Source of the DNA: a virus
Virus record (IMG/VR): IMGVR_UViG_3300033148_002054
Coordinates: 1-44,586 of that record
Strand: one strand, 5' to 3'
DNA: 44,586 bases
In this document: positions 7,252 through 15,490 of the stretch, one piece after another
Position numbering within the stretch: position 1 is the first letter of the stretch
Layout of the letters: each line of letters starts with the position of its first letter
Program-made: the position numbers and the translations under genes
Notes under the pieces: generated by a model
What the model was told of the DNA's origin: nothing
What the model saw: the letters and a program-made list of their open reading frames with translations, nothing else
The model's database searches: none

Positions 7252-7983
7252 CTAGTCGTTACCAAAAAGCTCTTTTGCAAGAACCTTACAATCATCGGCA
7301 GCGGACTTCTCTTCTGCTGCTCTACTTCCAGTTATTTGGCCACCATGGACCCTGAACGCTGCAAGAATAGAACCGTTCACAACAGCGAACTGTGTGTGCT
7401 GTGCCGCTCTAACCGTCCAGTGGAAATCCTCACAAATCCTGTCCCAGTATAGTCCAGTCTTGTCCCATAGCGCCTTTGTATACAAAAATGCCATTCCGAC
7501 ATCATATCCCTCTATAAGGTCTTTGCCTGTCTGTGGCTGTGCGTGTGTTACGTCTCGCAGCTTCATGCCATCTTCACGCATGAAACAGAAATCACCATAA
7601 ACAAGCTCGATAGATTCTTCTGCTTGTATCTCTAGTGTTTTCATCGCATCTACTAGGGTAAGTATGAAGTGCGGGAAATAGACATTGTCATCTGAACACC
7701 AGGTGCAATACTTGCCGAGCGCCCTCTCGTGGCCATAATTCAAGGCGCTGCCTGTGCCGCCATTTTCCTTCTTGTAGTAACGCAAGTTGCGGAAGAAAGA
7801 AAAGTGGTCAACAATCTTCTTGGTGTTATCAGTGCTGCCGTCGTCTACGACGATTATCTCTATGTCATTGAATGTCTGCGTTATGAGACTGTTCAGTGCT
7901 TGTGCAAGGAACTTCTCTCCATTATACACTGGCATGACTATGCTTACGAGCGGAGCTTTATTATCAAGTTCTACTATCTTCAT
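7252..7983 (-). CDS. GT2 family glycosyltransferase
   Basis: This is a classic GT-A family 2 enzyme of 243 residues when started at ATG 7983, which has a GAGG site 6 bases upstream; the longer TTG start at 7995 has none. It shows LVSIVMPVYNGEKFL at the N terminus, IIVVDDGSTDNT near residue 46, GGTGSALNYG near residue 76 and CSDDNVYFPHF near residue 94, where the DD pair is the expected metal and nucleotide-sugar site. It is the most typical GT2 protein in the cluster. No transmembrane helix is present. It sits one base downstream of the stop of the preceding transferase gene, so the two are probably co-translated. Acceptor unknown. Confidence 0.88.
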   Translation of the reverse strand: MKIVELDNKAPLVSIVMPVYNGEKFLAQALNSLITQTFNDIEIIVVDDGSTDNTKKIVDHFSFFRNLRYYKKENGGTGSALNYGHERALGKYCTWCSDDNVYFPHFILTLVDAMKTLEIQAEESIELVYGDFCFMREDGMKLRDVTHAQPQTGKDLIEGYDVGMAFLYTKALWDKTGLYWDRICEDFHWTVRAAQHTQFAVVNGSILAAFRVHGGQITGSRAAEEKSAADDCKVLAKELFGND

Positions 7984-7984
7984 A

Positions 7985-9007
7985 TCATACCTCAATCACA
8001 TTGTGGAATGGCTTCATTCTCTGCCATGGACCCATCATAAATAGCACGATAGTAGGTAGCGCTTCCTCAGCATACACAAAGTTAGTCTTCCAGTTGGCAA
8101 ACTCCTTACCCTCATATGTTTCCTCATACTCATCATAGATGGGCAAATCTCCCACTGGTGCAGGATGTAGGTCGGGATAAGCCAAGATTGTATCGCGCTC
8201 CTCTGTATGCTCCATGAACTCTACAAACTTCTCATCAAATTTATCAGACGCGCTGGTTCCGTCCTCTAGTCCGAACTTATCAAGCTCTGACTTGTAGAAG
8301 TCCCTCTTCATCTCATGGAATTTTTTGCCCTTGGCGTGCCCATAATGATAGATATACAGGTCTGGCATCGTAAAGCGCTTTGGCTGATAGCTGGCATCAA
8401 AGTATGTGCATTTACCATCTGGGGCCGTGGCGACTGGATGCGTGTGGTATCTCATGCCTGGCTGATAACGAATGATTCTCTGATGTTGTGGCTGCCACTC
8501 TGGATGTGGAGCCTTTACGTGTCTGATGTCTCTATAGAAATGGAGAAACGTAGGGATAATCTCTGATGCATCTGGACGTGACTTGATTGCTTCACGAACT
8601 CTGGCAATCTCCCCTTCGTGATAAAACTCGTCCGAATCGACGATGAATAGCCACTCCCCTTCTTTGGCGTGGTCTACGAACGTCTGCTTTTGCTCTTCGA
8701 GGCTCTTAAAGAATCTCCCAGCCTGATAAAGCTCAATCTTGCCATCTGGGTCTGGGAAGGACTTGATAAGCTCAAGCGTCCTATCTGTCGAATGGCCATC
8801 ATCTGTGCTATTTGGGCGACCCTTAACTGCTCCCTCAACGACTCGAATGATGTCGAACTCATCATAGTTATTCCTCAGATTGGCTTCAATCCACCCCTCC
8901 TCGTTATGAGCAGCGAGACACTTCACAAGCACGGGCTCATACATCGGCACATTTACTGTGCTTAGTATTTGTGTCATTTGTTTTACTGGAACTTGAGGCA
9001 TGTTCAT
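7985..9007 (-). CDS. GT2-like glycosyltransferase
   Basis: Start chosen at ATG 9007 because a GAGGAGG site lies just upstream and the ATG overlaps the stop of the previous gene (ATGA); this gives about 340 residues. Features are KCLAAHNEEGWIEANL near residue 28, a DDGHSTDRTLEL stretch near residue 69 matching the GT2 D-G-S-x-D-x-T theme, and FIVDSDEFYHEGE near residue 120 as the likely DxD site. The rest contains many His, Tyr and Pro residues (for example HYGHAKGKKFHEMKRDFY), as in glycosyltransferases of the GT2/DUF group that modify surface polymers. Its length exceeds the other GT2-like genes here. The exact reaction is unknown. Confidence 0.72.
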   Translation of the reverse strand: MNMPQVPVKQMTQILSTVNVPMYEPVLVKCLAAHNEEGWIEANLRNNYDEFDIIRVVEGAVKGRPNSTDDGHSTDRTLELIKSFPDPDGKIELYQAGRFFKSLEEQKQTFVDHAKEGEWLFIVDSDEFYHEGEIARVREAIKSRPDASEIIPTFLHFYRDIRHVKAPHPEWQPQHQRIIRYQPGMRYHTHPVATAPDGKCTYFDASYQPKRFTMPDLYIYHYGHAKGKKFHEMKRDFYKSELDKFGLEDGTSASDKFDEKFVEFMEHTEERDTILAYPDLHPAPVGDLPIYDEYEETYEGKEFANWKTNFVYAEEALPTIVLFMMGPWQRMKPFHNVIEV

Positions 9008-10104
9008 AGCGCCTCCTCTATCTTCTTCACTGTGTTCTCCCACGTAAACTTGTTCACAGTCTTGTTCAAATCTGGGAACTCAAGTGCAACACTATCGGAT
9101 TGTTTGACCGTATGTGCTAGGCGCATTGAATGAATTAGTTCATTTATATCAAACTTGCACCAATTGCCATTACCGTGGAACCAAATTCCATCTTGTGCTG
9201 ATTCCATACCATCGGGTTGCACAAGGAATGCATTCCTATTATTCAGGAACTCCGTATGCCCACTGTAATTGGTCGCAATGCTAGGAACGCCACAAGCCAT
9301 CAACTCTAGGATTTCCAGGTTCCAACCCTCAGCATGTGATGGAAAGACACCAAAGTCTACCTGATTAAACAGTGCCCGCAGTTCTGCTTGAGTATTCATC
9401 CTAGACAGAATCTTAATCTTGCTGCCCATCTTTGATGAAATATACTTCCTCTTCCATTCCTCGTTACCGCCATTTGAACGCAAGAACGGATTGTCATTCA
9501 ACATCCATAGCTCAACATCATCATCAGGCTCAAACGCTGCATTAAAAGCTTCAAGCAACTCATTGTGGCCCTTGCGCTTTTCCCACTTGCCGATGTTGAT
9601 GAAAATTGTTGAGTCATTGGTCCAATATGGACGATGCTTGCGAGCTTCCTCGTCACGGTAAAAGATGGTTGGGTCAACTCCTAGAGGAACTACATGAACG
9701 GGAATATCAGACTGAAGCGTCATGCTCGATGATGAGCGGACTACATCTTCCGCCCACTTGGAACAAACAAAAACTGCGTCAAGGTTCTCAAGGTGATGAA
9801 GCTCAATTTCATTGAAAGTATCAAGCTCGAAGATTGGCCAACCAATCCTCTTTCCACGACCGGGAAACATGTCAAGGTGGTTTTGGTGCCAGATACGAAT
9901 TGATGGTGCCTCCACATTATATGTCATGGCGTTCTTGACGGTGTCCTCGATTATCCTTTGAGTCTGCGGGTCTCCGCTCCATTCTGGCTTTCCAATCGGC
10001 CAATAAGACACGGAGTGTCCAGCGTTGTATAGATGCTTGAGTGTATTGTATCCAACTACTCCATATCCTAGAGGGTTAGTCGGAGCTACAAGGTTAACAA
10101 ACAT
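9004..10104 (-). CDS. GT4 family glycosyltransferase
   Basis: This GT-B fold protein of about 366 residues starts at ATG 10104 (MFVNLVAPTNPLGYG), overlapping the stop of the previous gene as TGATG with a GAAGGTG site. Motifs include PLGYGVVGYNTLKHL at the N terminus for the acceptor domain, IFINIGKWEKRKGHNELLEA near residue 175 opening the donor domain, and VFPSHAEGWNLEILELMACG near residues 257-276 with the GT4 E-x7-E pattern. It is related to the next upstream gene in overall plan. GT4 enzymes transfer sugars from nucleotide donors with retention of configuration. The identity of sugar and acceptor is unknown. Confidence 0.86.
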   Translation of the reverse strand: MFVNLVAPTNPLGYGVVGYNTLKHLYNAGHSVSYWPIGKPEWSGDPQTQRIIEDTVKNAMTYNVEAPSIRIWHQNHLDMFPGRGKRIGWPIFELDTFNEIELHHLENLDAVFVCSKWAEDVVRSSSSMTLQSDIPVHVVPLGVDPTIFYRDEEARKHRPYWTNDSTIFINIGKWEKRKGHNELLEAFNAAFEPDDDVELWMLNDNPFLRSNGGNEEWKRKYISSKMGSKIKILSRMNTQAELRALFNQVDFGVFPSHAEGWNLEILELMACGVPSIATNYSGHTEFLNNRNAFLVQPDGMESAQDGIWFHGNGNWCKFDINELIHSMRLAHTVKQSDSVALEFPDLNKTVNKFTWENTVKKIEEAL

Positions 10105-11255
10105 CAGTTCACCTTCTTCCATTGTTCGTAGTATTTCATAATTGCGTCCTTCAGTTTCGGACCAACTATCTCATTGCTGAAGTCCTTGACTCTTTCCCTT
10201 GCCGCGTGCTGCATCTTAGGCCACATAGCCCAATCTCCAACGTCGCGGTGCTTCCATAGGTCAAAAGCACTCCTCATTGCCGCTTTCAACTCACAAACAT
10301 GAGGCTCTCTCCAGTTTTCCACGGCTGTATACATGAACTCATGTGGGTGCGGCATATCACAAACCGGACTACTATTCGAAGCAACCAACCAGCCACACTC
10401 ATGGTTTATGAATGCGTGAGGACCAGTGTGCTCAGTAGCGATTGTAGGTAGTCCATAGCCCAACGCATCAAAGTGCGGAACTCCCCAGCCTTCACCCCTA
10501 GATGGGAGTGCGTAGCAATCCGCCGTAGCATATAGCTTTTCAATGTCTTCGTGCGACATTACTTCGTGAATTAGCTTAATTGGCGGATAGTTCTTGAGAC
10601 GCAATATCCCCTTCATGGCATTGATAATAGACAGAATTCTATTGTTTTCCTGTATGCCATCATTTGGACCCATGTAGACTTTCAGAATCAGAATGACTGG
10701 GTCTTCTCTTGTGAACTCGGTAAAGTATGCCTTTAGAAGTGGGTCCATGCCCTTCTTCTTTGAATACTGCAAGATAGACAGAAACTTAAAACTATTGTCT
10801 GCACCAGGCAAAACAAATGGTTCAACCTTCTTCTCATACTTCTTCATATTGAATGAGTATGGCACCACAACGATGGGCTTAACAACACCACTCTTTTGTG
10901 CAGCAATCCGGTTCTGCTCAATGGGCACAAGAATCAAATCCATTTGGTTCAACATGTCAACCCACTGCTTAGGAATCCTGTCGGTTTCCCAGCAAAATGC
11001 ATTGATATTAAACACACCATCTTTGCGCTCTGTCTCGTTTGGTGTGGTTTGCTGAATAATGATATCTATGTCTTGGGCGCTCCTGTTCGCAAGCTCCTTC
11101 TCTCGTTCACTCCTCTTGTATTCTCCACCATCGTATCTAAGGTCTCTAGTTACAATGTCCATTCCAGCAATATCCAAGGCGCGAACGTAGTTTCTGGCCG
11201 CCTCCGCATATCCACTGAAATCAAGCAGTGGTGCTACATATAGAATTTTAGGCAT
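10104..11255 (-). CDS. GT4 family glycosyltransferase
   Basis: This 383-residue GT-B protein has LYVAPLLDFSGYAEAARNYVRAL-like acceptor-domain features at the N terminus and FKFLSILQYSKKKG near residue 151 at the domain boundary. The GT4 donor-site block CYALPSRGEGWGVPHFDALGYG lies near residues 252-273, where E259 and the DA that follow take the place of the usual E-x7-E pair. Its ATG follows directly after the large 576-residue transferase gene. The C-terminal end is helical and basic. It is part of the eight-gene glycosyltransferase block; substrates are not assignable from sequence. Confidence 0.85.
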   Translation of the reverse strand: MPKILYVAPLLDFSGYAEAARNYVRALDIAGMDIVTRDLRYDGGEYKRSEREKELANRSAQDIDIIIQQTTPNETERKDGVFNINAFCWETDRIPKQWVDMLNQMDLILVPIEQNRIAAQKSGVVKPIVVVPYSFNMKKYEKKVEPFVLPGADNSFKFLSILQYSKKKGMDPLLKAYFTEFTREDPVILILKVYMGPNDGIQENNRILSIINAMKGILRLKNYPPIKLIHEVMSHEDIEKLYATADCYALPSRGEGWGVPHFDALGYGLPTIATEHTGPHAFINHECGWLVASNSSPVCDMPHPHEFMYTAVENWREPHVCELKAAMRSAFDLWKHRDVGDWAMWPKMQHAARERVKDFSNEIVGPKLKDAIMKYYEQWKKVN

Positions 11256-12982
11256 TACACTATCATCCCCGGCATAACGTTCGAAGAAGAAACACCAGCA
11301 GATGTATCAACCTCTATGCCTCTAAGAGCCAAGCTCTTTGTCCATCGAACTTCTTCAAACTTATTTCTGCCGTTAACTTGGTCACGGAAGAATGCCTCAA
11401 CATTGTCCCTAGGTGTGCCCTTCTGCAAACCGGCCATCCAGTCGTTCATTCCCTTTTCTTCAGGTTCACGACCAAGAATGTTCGTGTAGCACCACCTTAC
11501 AAAGAGTTCATCCGAAATGTCCCCAGATGGTCTTTCGGCAGTAACAGTCTCAAACTTCGGAGGCTTATCCCAAGTTCGGCCCCTGTCTTCAACCTCTAGG
11601 TTGTCAAGGATGGTCTCAATCTTTTGTCCGGTTAGGTCCCAGGAGTGCATTCGGACAGCACAGGCTCTAGCGGCCTTAGCCAGCTTCTTGCGCTTATGCT
11701 CGTCAAAGGCCAACATCTCCATCTTGCTTGTGATGTCATCAATATCTGGGAATGACCTAATCGCTTCGGTCTCAGCTTCGTGATATAGGCGCTGAACCTT
11801 AATGGGCAATCCGCCACCATTCTCAACATGGTCTTCCATGGCAGAATAGTTCTGATACATCCCAGCAATACCACAAGCCTTCGACTCCATAATGGGAAGT
11901 CCCCAGCCTTCACAGATTGCAGGGTGGACGTAGATATCAATTAAGTTAAACAACTCAATTAGGTCCTTTTCAGAAACTCCACTGTGCGTTCCAGGCATAT
12001 GTGCGGCCATCTTGCCACACTTGCGACATGCCGTTGCTCCCTGTGGAGTAGAAGGACTGAACCAATGAACATAAACATAGTCACATGCATCACACTTATA
12101 GGTGAAGAGCGTGTGTCTTTGTAGATTGAAATGTTGGACTAGCCCAGGAATATTCCAGCCCATGTCTGGCCAACTGGTGTGGCAGAATAGCGCGCTGTGC
12201 TGGATTCTAAGTGCGTGAAGTTCCTTTTCATCTAGCTTGCCACCAGCTTGGACCTTCTTCTTAATCCTAGCAATCTTCTGTGGTGTGACCCATTTCCTGC
12301 GCAACTGTGCATATGCCTGGAACAAATCAGGATACAGCTTACGCTTCTGGTTCCTCATTACGGTTCCAAAAATAAGCAGCGTTGGTTTGATAATGAACTT
12401 CTCACGAATCTCTTTTCGTGGAATTGGCTTCCATATCTCTAGGTCAACACCTGGAGACGTAACGTCCATTACCTTGACGCCACTAGATTCTAGGACACGT
12501 TTGCCATAGCGGCTATATGTAGTTAGTGCGTCGGCCTTCTTAAAGATTCCTTCTACCCACTGCTTCTTTTGTGGGGCGGAATCTACCGTGGGCATTAAGA
12601 ACAACTTGTAGTTGCCACGGAATCTAGATGCTTGGAGATGTTCGACCATCCAGGGGTCTCTTGGGTCGAAAACGATATCTGGCTGGAAATCTGCCAGTAT
12701 TGCATCAATCTTATACTTGCCAAACTGGTTCTGCGGATGGCTGTCGTATAGCTTCTTCTCTTCTTCGTTGGTTGGAAGAATGCCATAAAACGGCCATGCC
12801 AATTGTTTGCTCTCTGGACATGCTGGTGGTGCATACGAACCTACTTCTGCAAGTTCATATTTCCCGGTTGCATGTAGTCTTTTCAAAAGCTCCCGATTGA
12901 AGTTTGAAAATCCTGTTGATAGAAAACTAGCTTCGCCTGATATTAGAATTCTCTTCTTACGCTCTGTAGGATTCTGGGTCAT
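11255..12982 (-). CDS. GT4-like glycosyltransferase with zinc ribbon and DUF4214-like tail
   Basis: This 575-residue protein is the largest transferase of the cluster. It begins KKRILISGEASFLSTGFSNF (GT-B acceptor side), has TLLIFGTVMRNQKRK near residue 207, and the GT4 motif HPAICEGWGLPIMESKACG near residues 356-374. Two extras stand out. Between the two halves of the donor domain (about residues 240-330) is an insertion with two CxxC pairs (CDAC and CRKC), a likely zinc ribbon. At the C terminus (about 490-550) a segment with TNILGREPEEKGMNDWMAGL resembles DUF4214, a domain linked to bacterial surface and glycan-related proteins. The start is ATG 12982 with GGAG five bases upstream, inside the end of the sigma-like gene. 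This architecture is uncommon. Confidence 0.84.
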   Translation of the reverse strand: MTQNPTERKKRILISGEASFLSTGFSNFNRELLKRLHATGKYELAEVGSYAPPACPESKQLAWPFYGILPTNEEEKKLYDSHPQNQFGKYKIDAILADFQPDIVFDPRDPWMVEHLQASRFRGNYKLFLMPTVDSAPQKKQWVEGIFKKADALTTYSRYGKRVLESSGVKVMDVTSPGVDLEIWKPIPRKEIREKFIIKPTLLIFGTVMRNQKRKLYPDLFQAYAQLRRKWVTPQKIARIKKKVQAGGKLDEKELHALRIQHSALFCHTSWPDMGWNIPGLVQHFNLQRHTLFTYKCDACDYVYVHWFSPSTPQGATACRKCGKMAAHMPGTHSGVSEKDLIELFNLIDIYVHPAICEGWGLPIMESKACGIAGMYQNYSAMEDHVENGGGLPIKVQRLYHEAETEAIRSFPDIDDITSKMEMLAFDEHKRKKLAKAARACAVRMHSWDLTGQKIETILDNLEVEDRGRTWDKPPKFETVTAERPSGDISDELFVRWCYTNILGREPEEKGMNDWMAGLQKGTPRDNVEAFFRDQVNGRNKFEEVRWTKSLALRGIEVDTSAGVSSSNVMPGMIV

Positions 12983-13322
12983 CAATGCTCCATTGCCTTA
13001 TCCTTAGCAACTCCTCAAGCTCATCAACTGTCATTTTGTTACAGCTTAAGAGGTCTTCCCTGCCAAACCTTTTTAATTTTTTATACTTGAGCAACAAGTT
13101 GAATACTTGCGAATTGAGTGCGAAAGGCTTGTGGAGCTTGGCAAGTTCACGAATCATTTCGTTAGTTATGCATCTATATAGATATCCTCTCAGATTACTT
13201 CTTACTGACCTCTTGTTTTTGAGGCCATTAAGTAATCCGATATATCCAGCCTGCCTAGCATCATCCCTGAGTTCTTCAGGCATATGCCTTACAGCGACAC
13301 TGATGATATCTTCGTGGTCCAT
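12957..13322 (-). CDS. Small sigma factor-like protein (region 2 only)
   Basis: This 121-residue protein resembles the core-binding and -10-binding part (region 2) of sigma70-family factors. Residues 20-31 (DDARQAGYIGLL) match the conserved D/E-x2-Q-x-G-x-x-GLL helix of region 2. Residues 44-63 (LRGYLYRCITNEMIRELAKL) match the aromatic-rich Y-x2-x3-I-x2-x-I-x2 helix of 2.3-2.4. HKPFAL near 64-69 resembles the junction after 2.4. The remaining part is basic and helical, with no clear region 4 helix-turn-helix. T4 gp55, a late sigma factor, is a known phage example that lacks a normal region 4. ATG 13322 follows GGAG by six bases. It follows a UUCG hairpin after SSB and precedes the glycosyltransferase block, so it might redirect host RNA polymerase; this is inference. 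Confidence 0.55.
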   Translation of the reverse strand: MDHEDIISVAVRHMPEELRDDARQAGYIGLLNGLKNKRSVRSNLRGYLYRCITNEMIRELAKLHKPFALNSQVFNLLLKYKKLKRFGREDLLSCNKMTVDELEELLRIRQWSIDDPESYRA

Positions 13323-13346
13323 GTGAAGCTCCAGTAAAAGGGATTC

Positions 13347-13366
13347 GGGGCAGCCGAAGCTACCCC
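13347..13366 (-). terminator. UUCG hairpin after SSB
   Basis: On the minus strand GGGGTAGC pairs with GCTGCCCC (one G-U pair) around a TTCG loop closed by C-G, the very stable cUUCGg tetraloop type. It lies 17 bases past the SSB stop and is followed by GAATCCCTTTTA, a weak T stretch. It could terminate SSB transcription partly, or protect the 3' end of the message. Confidence 0.55.
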
Positions 13367-13382
13367 TTATCCCGGCCCTCTC

Positions 13383-13820
13383 TCAGAATGGCAAGTCGCT
13401 GCCACCAGCGTTTGCTGGGGGAGCAGCGGGCTGACTCTGTTGAGTCTGTTGGCCTGCGTCCTGATGAGCGTCAGTTGGTCCAGCCGGGTCCTGTGGTGGA
13501 CGTTCCGCCTGGATTTCACTGGCATAAATCTTCAGCTTACTCCTCTTTTGGCCCTCCTTGGAGGTCCACTCGTCGGTCTCTAGCTGACCTCTGACCATAA
13601 CTACTGTGCCCTTCTTCACATATTGCGAAGCATAGTCGGCTCTCTGATTCCAAACCTCACAGTCGATGTATGTGGCCTTTTCTTCATAGTTACCATCACG
13701 CTTCTTGATTCTCCTATTGGAAACAAGCCTGAATGTGGTAACGCGGGATTCTCCAACGTTCTTCAACTCTGCGTCCTTAACTGAACGGCCTAGGAAACGA
13801 ACTTCATTGAGGTAAAACAT
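13383..13820 (-). CDS. ssb: Single-stranded DNA-binding protein
   Basis: This 145-residue protein is a bacterial-type SSB: an N-terminal OB fold of about 110 residues (FLGRSVKDAEL, FRLVSNRR, TYIDCEVWNQRA, VMVRGQLETDEW) and a Gln/Pro/Ala-rich flexible linker. It ends in the short acidic-hydrophobic tip SDLPF, which in SSBs recruits partner replication proteins. Start ATG 13820 has an AAGGAG site 7 bases upstream; the longer frame to 13859 has none. It has its own promoter at 13868-13895 and is followed by a hairpin, so it can be expressed separately from the polymerase genes. It would coat single strands at the fork built by the phage helicase, primase and polymerase III. Confidence 0.93.
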   Translation of the reverse strand: MFYLNEVRFLGRSVKDAELKNVGESRVTTFRLVSNRRIKKRDGNYEEKATYIDCEVWNQRADYASQYVKKGTVVMVRGQLETDEWTSKEGQKRSKLKIYASEIQAERPPQDPAGPTDAHQDAGQQTQQSQPAAPPANAGGSDLPF

Positions 13821-13867
13821 TACACTTCTCCTTACAAAATTGAACCAACTATGGTCCATGTGGCTTG

Positions 13868-13895
13868 ATTATAGGCTGCTGAAAATCAAAGTAAA
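13868..13895 (-). promoter_or_regulatory. ssb: Sigma70-type promoter before ssb
   Basis: The minus strand carries a perfect TATAAT (13873-13868) with a 16-base spacer to TTTACT (13895-13890), four of six matches to the -35 consensus. It begins directly after the stop of the polymerase C-terminal half, 48 bases upstream of the SSB start. Two copies of CTTTGATTTT, about 15 bases apart start to start, lie over and just upstream of the -35 region and could be a repeated operator. Confidence 0.6.
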
Positions 13896-13903
13896 GCCCA
13901 AAA

Positions 13904-15490
13904 TCAAAGGTGGTCAATTGCCCTGACCAAAAAACTGTCCCGGTCCTTCTTACCAGTAATCAACACAGGCTTGCCTTCTTCGATAATCCAGCCAATCCTG
14001 TTGTAGATACTAGAGAATACCACTACTGAATCAATCATATACGTTTCGTCAGATACGGTCAGGAAGCACATTTCGTTGTGATTCTTGTCCTTAATCCTGC
14101 GAATCTTTTCAATTACAACACCAATGCATCCATCAGTCTTATTACTAAGCCTGCCCATATTCTTGAGCTTAATGTTTACTCTTGGGTTGTAGTGTAGGTC
14201 TACTAGGCTTCCAGATAGTGGAATACCGAGATAATACTTTTCCCACGCAATGCACATCTTCTTTGGTGTGCCACCAAGTTCACGAGCAACCTCTCCAATC
14301 GCTTCTCTGATTCTTGGCTTACGTGACTTATTTGGAACCTTTGAATCCATCAGGTTGTTCAAGGCTTCATTCAATGTTAGGTCCTCGTCTAGCTGCTTGA
14401 ACATGTATTCACGCTCACGCTTAGTCAAAATACCAAACACCTTATACCATGACAACAGTCTAACCCTATGTGGCGTCATGTAGTCTAGCGCACCAGATTT
14501 AATTAGTGCAATGACAACTCCCTTGTTTACTTTAGTTCCTTCACCAAATGCTTTTCTAAGAAAGTCCACATCTCCAGTGGCATCGGCAATCTTTGCCAAC
14601 GCCTTTAATGCACTCTTGCCAACCCCCTTGATATGACCAAGGCCGAAGGCAATCGTAGCTCTATCAACAATATCGAAATCATGGTTGAGTTTCTTAAGGC
14701 ATGGAGGCTGAACATCAATGTTGAACAGCCTAGCCTCATACACAAGCTCTTGGATTTCCTCCAAAGAGTCCTGCTTACTATCAGAGTTCGTCAACATTGC
14801 CTTGAAGAACTGTAGCGGATAGTGACACTTGGCATATGCGGTCTTGTAACCAATCATTGCGTATGAAACGCCATGTGATTTATTAAAGCCATAGCCACTA
14901 AACTTGGAAATCCACCCGAAGATAGTCTCTGCAATCACTGGGTCGTGTCCCCTAGCAGCAGCCCCCTCCATGAAGTTTTTCTTTACCTTCTCCATCACGT
15001 CGGCCTTTTTCTTACCGACAGCTTTACGTGCCACATCAGCTTCTTTCAGCGTAAACCCTGCAAAGTCCGTGCAGATACGCATGATTTGTTCCTGATAAAT
15101 CGGCACCCCATTTGTGTCTCTGAAGATTGGCTCTAGCACTGGATGGATATATTCCGGCTCCCATGTGCCATTACGAACTTTGATGTAGGTGTGGGTGATA
15201 GATGAGAATTCACCAGGTTTGTCTGGCTTCTCTCGATACTCTGCCTCAAGACATCCTGGCCTGATGAGCGACACAACGTCACTTAGTTCCTCAATATCCC
15301 TTGGCTTCACTTCCTTAGCATACCTCTTTCCGAGGTTTCCTTCAAGCTGGAAAACTCCCTTTGTGAGCCCTGTGCTTATTAAGTCCCAGGTTCGCTCATC
15401 GTCGAGAGGAATATTCGAGAAATCCAGCTTCGTCTTCTTTGCCTTGATGGCCAGTATTTTCTCTCTTCTCTCTTCTGCTTCAGTTTTCAT
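13904..15490 (-). CDS. dnaE: DNA polymerase III alpha, C-terminal half (split DnaE)
   Basis: This 528-residue protein is the second half of a bacterial replicative DNA polymerase. After a short basic leader it picks up at SNIPLDDERTWDL, equivalent to the IPLDD segment of E. coli DnaE. It continues through GVFQLEG, SLIRPG, VPIYQEQIMRI, ARKAVGKKKA, SGYGFNKSHGVSYA and GYKTAYAKCHYP: the rest of the palm and the fingers. A helix-hairpin-helix-like FGLGHIKGVGKSALKAL (near residue 282) and a C-terminal OB fold (about 430-528) follow. The catalytic aspartates are in the other half (17531-19327), so it must pair with that protein. Its ATG overlaps the thymidine kinase stop (ATGA). No intein residues are seen. 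A sliding-clamp-binding motif is not obvious. Confidence 0.92.
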   Translation of the reverse strand: MKTEAEERREKILAIKAKKTKLDFSNIPLDDERTWDLISTGLTKGVFQLEGNLGKRYAKEVKPRDIEELSDVVSLIRPGCLEAEYREKPDKPGEFSSITHTYIKVRNGTWEPEYIHPVLEPIFRDTNGVPIYQEQIMRICTDFAGFTLKEADVARKAVGKKKADVMEKVKKNFMEGAAARGHDPVIAETIFGWISKFSGYGFNKSHGVSYAMIGYKTAYAKCHYPLQFFKAMLTNSDSKQDSLEEIQELVYEARLFNIDVQPPCLKKLNHDFDIVDRATIAFGLGHIKGVGKSALKALAKIADATGDVDFLRKAFGEGTKVNKGVVIALIKSGALDYMTPHRVRLLSWYKVFGILTKREREYMFKQLDEDLTLNEALNNLMDSKVPNKSRKPRIREAIGEVARELGGTPKKMCIAWEKYYLGIPLSGSLVDLHYNPRVNIKLKNMGRLSNKTDGCIGVVIEKIRRIKDKNHNEMCFLTVSDETYMIDSVVVFSSIYNRIGWIIEEGKPVLITGKKDRDSFLVRAIDHL

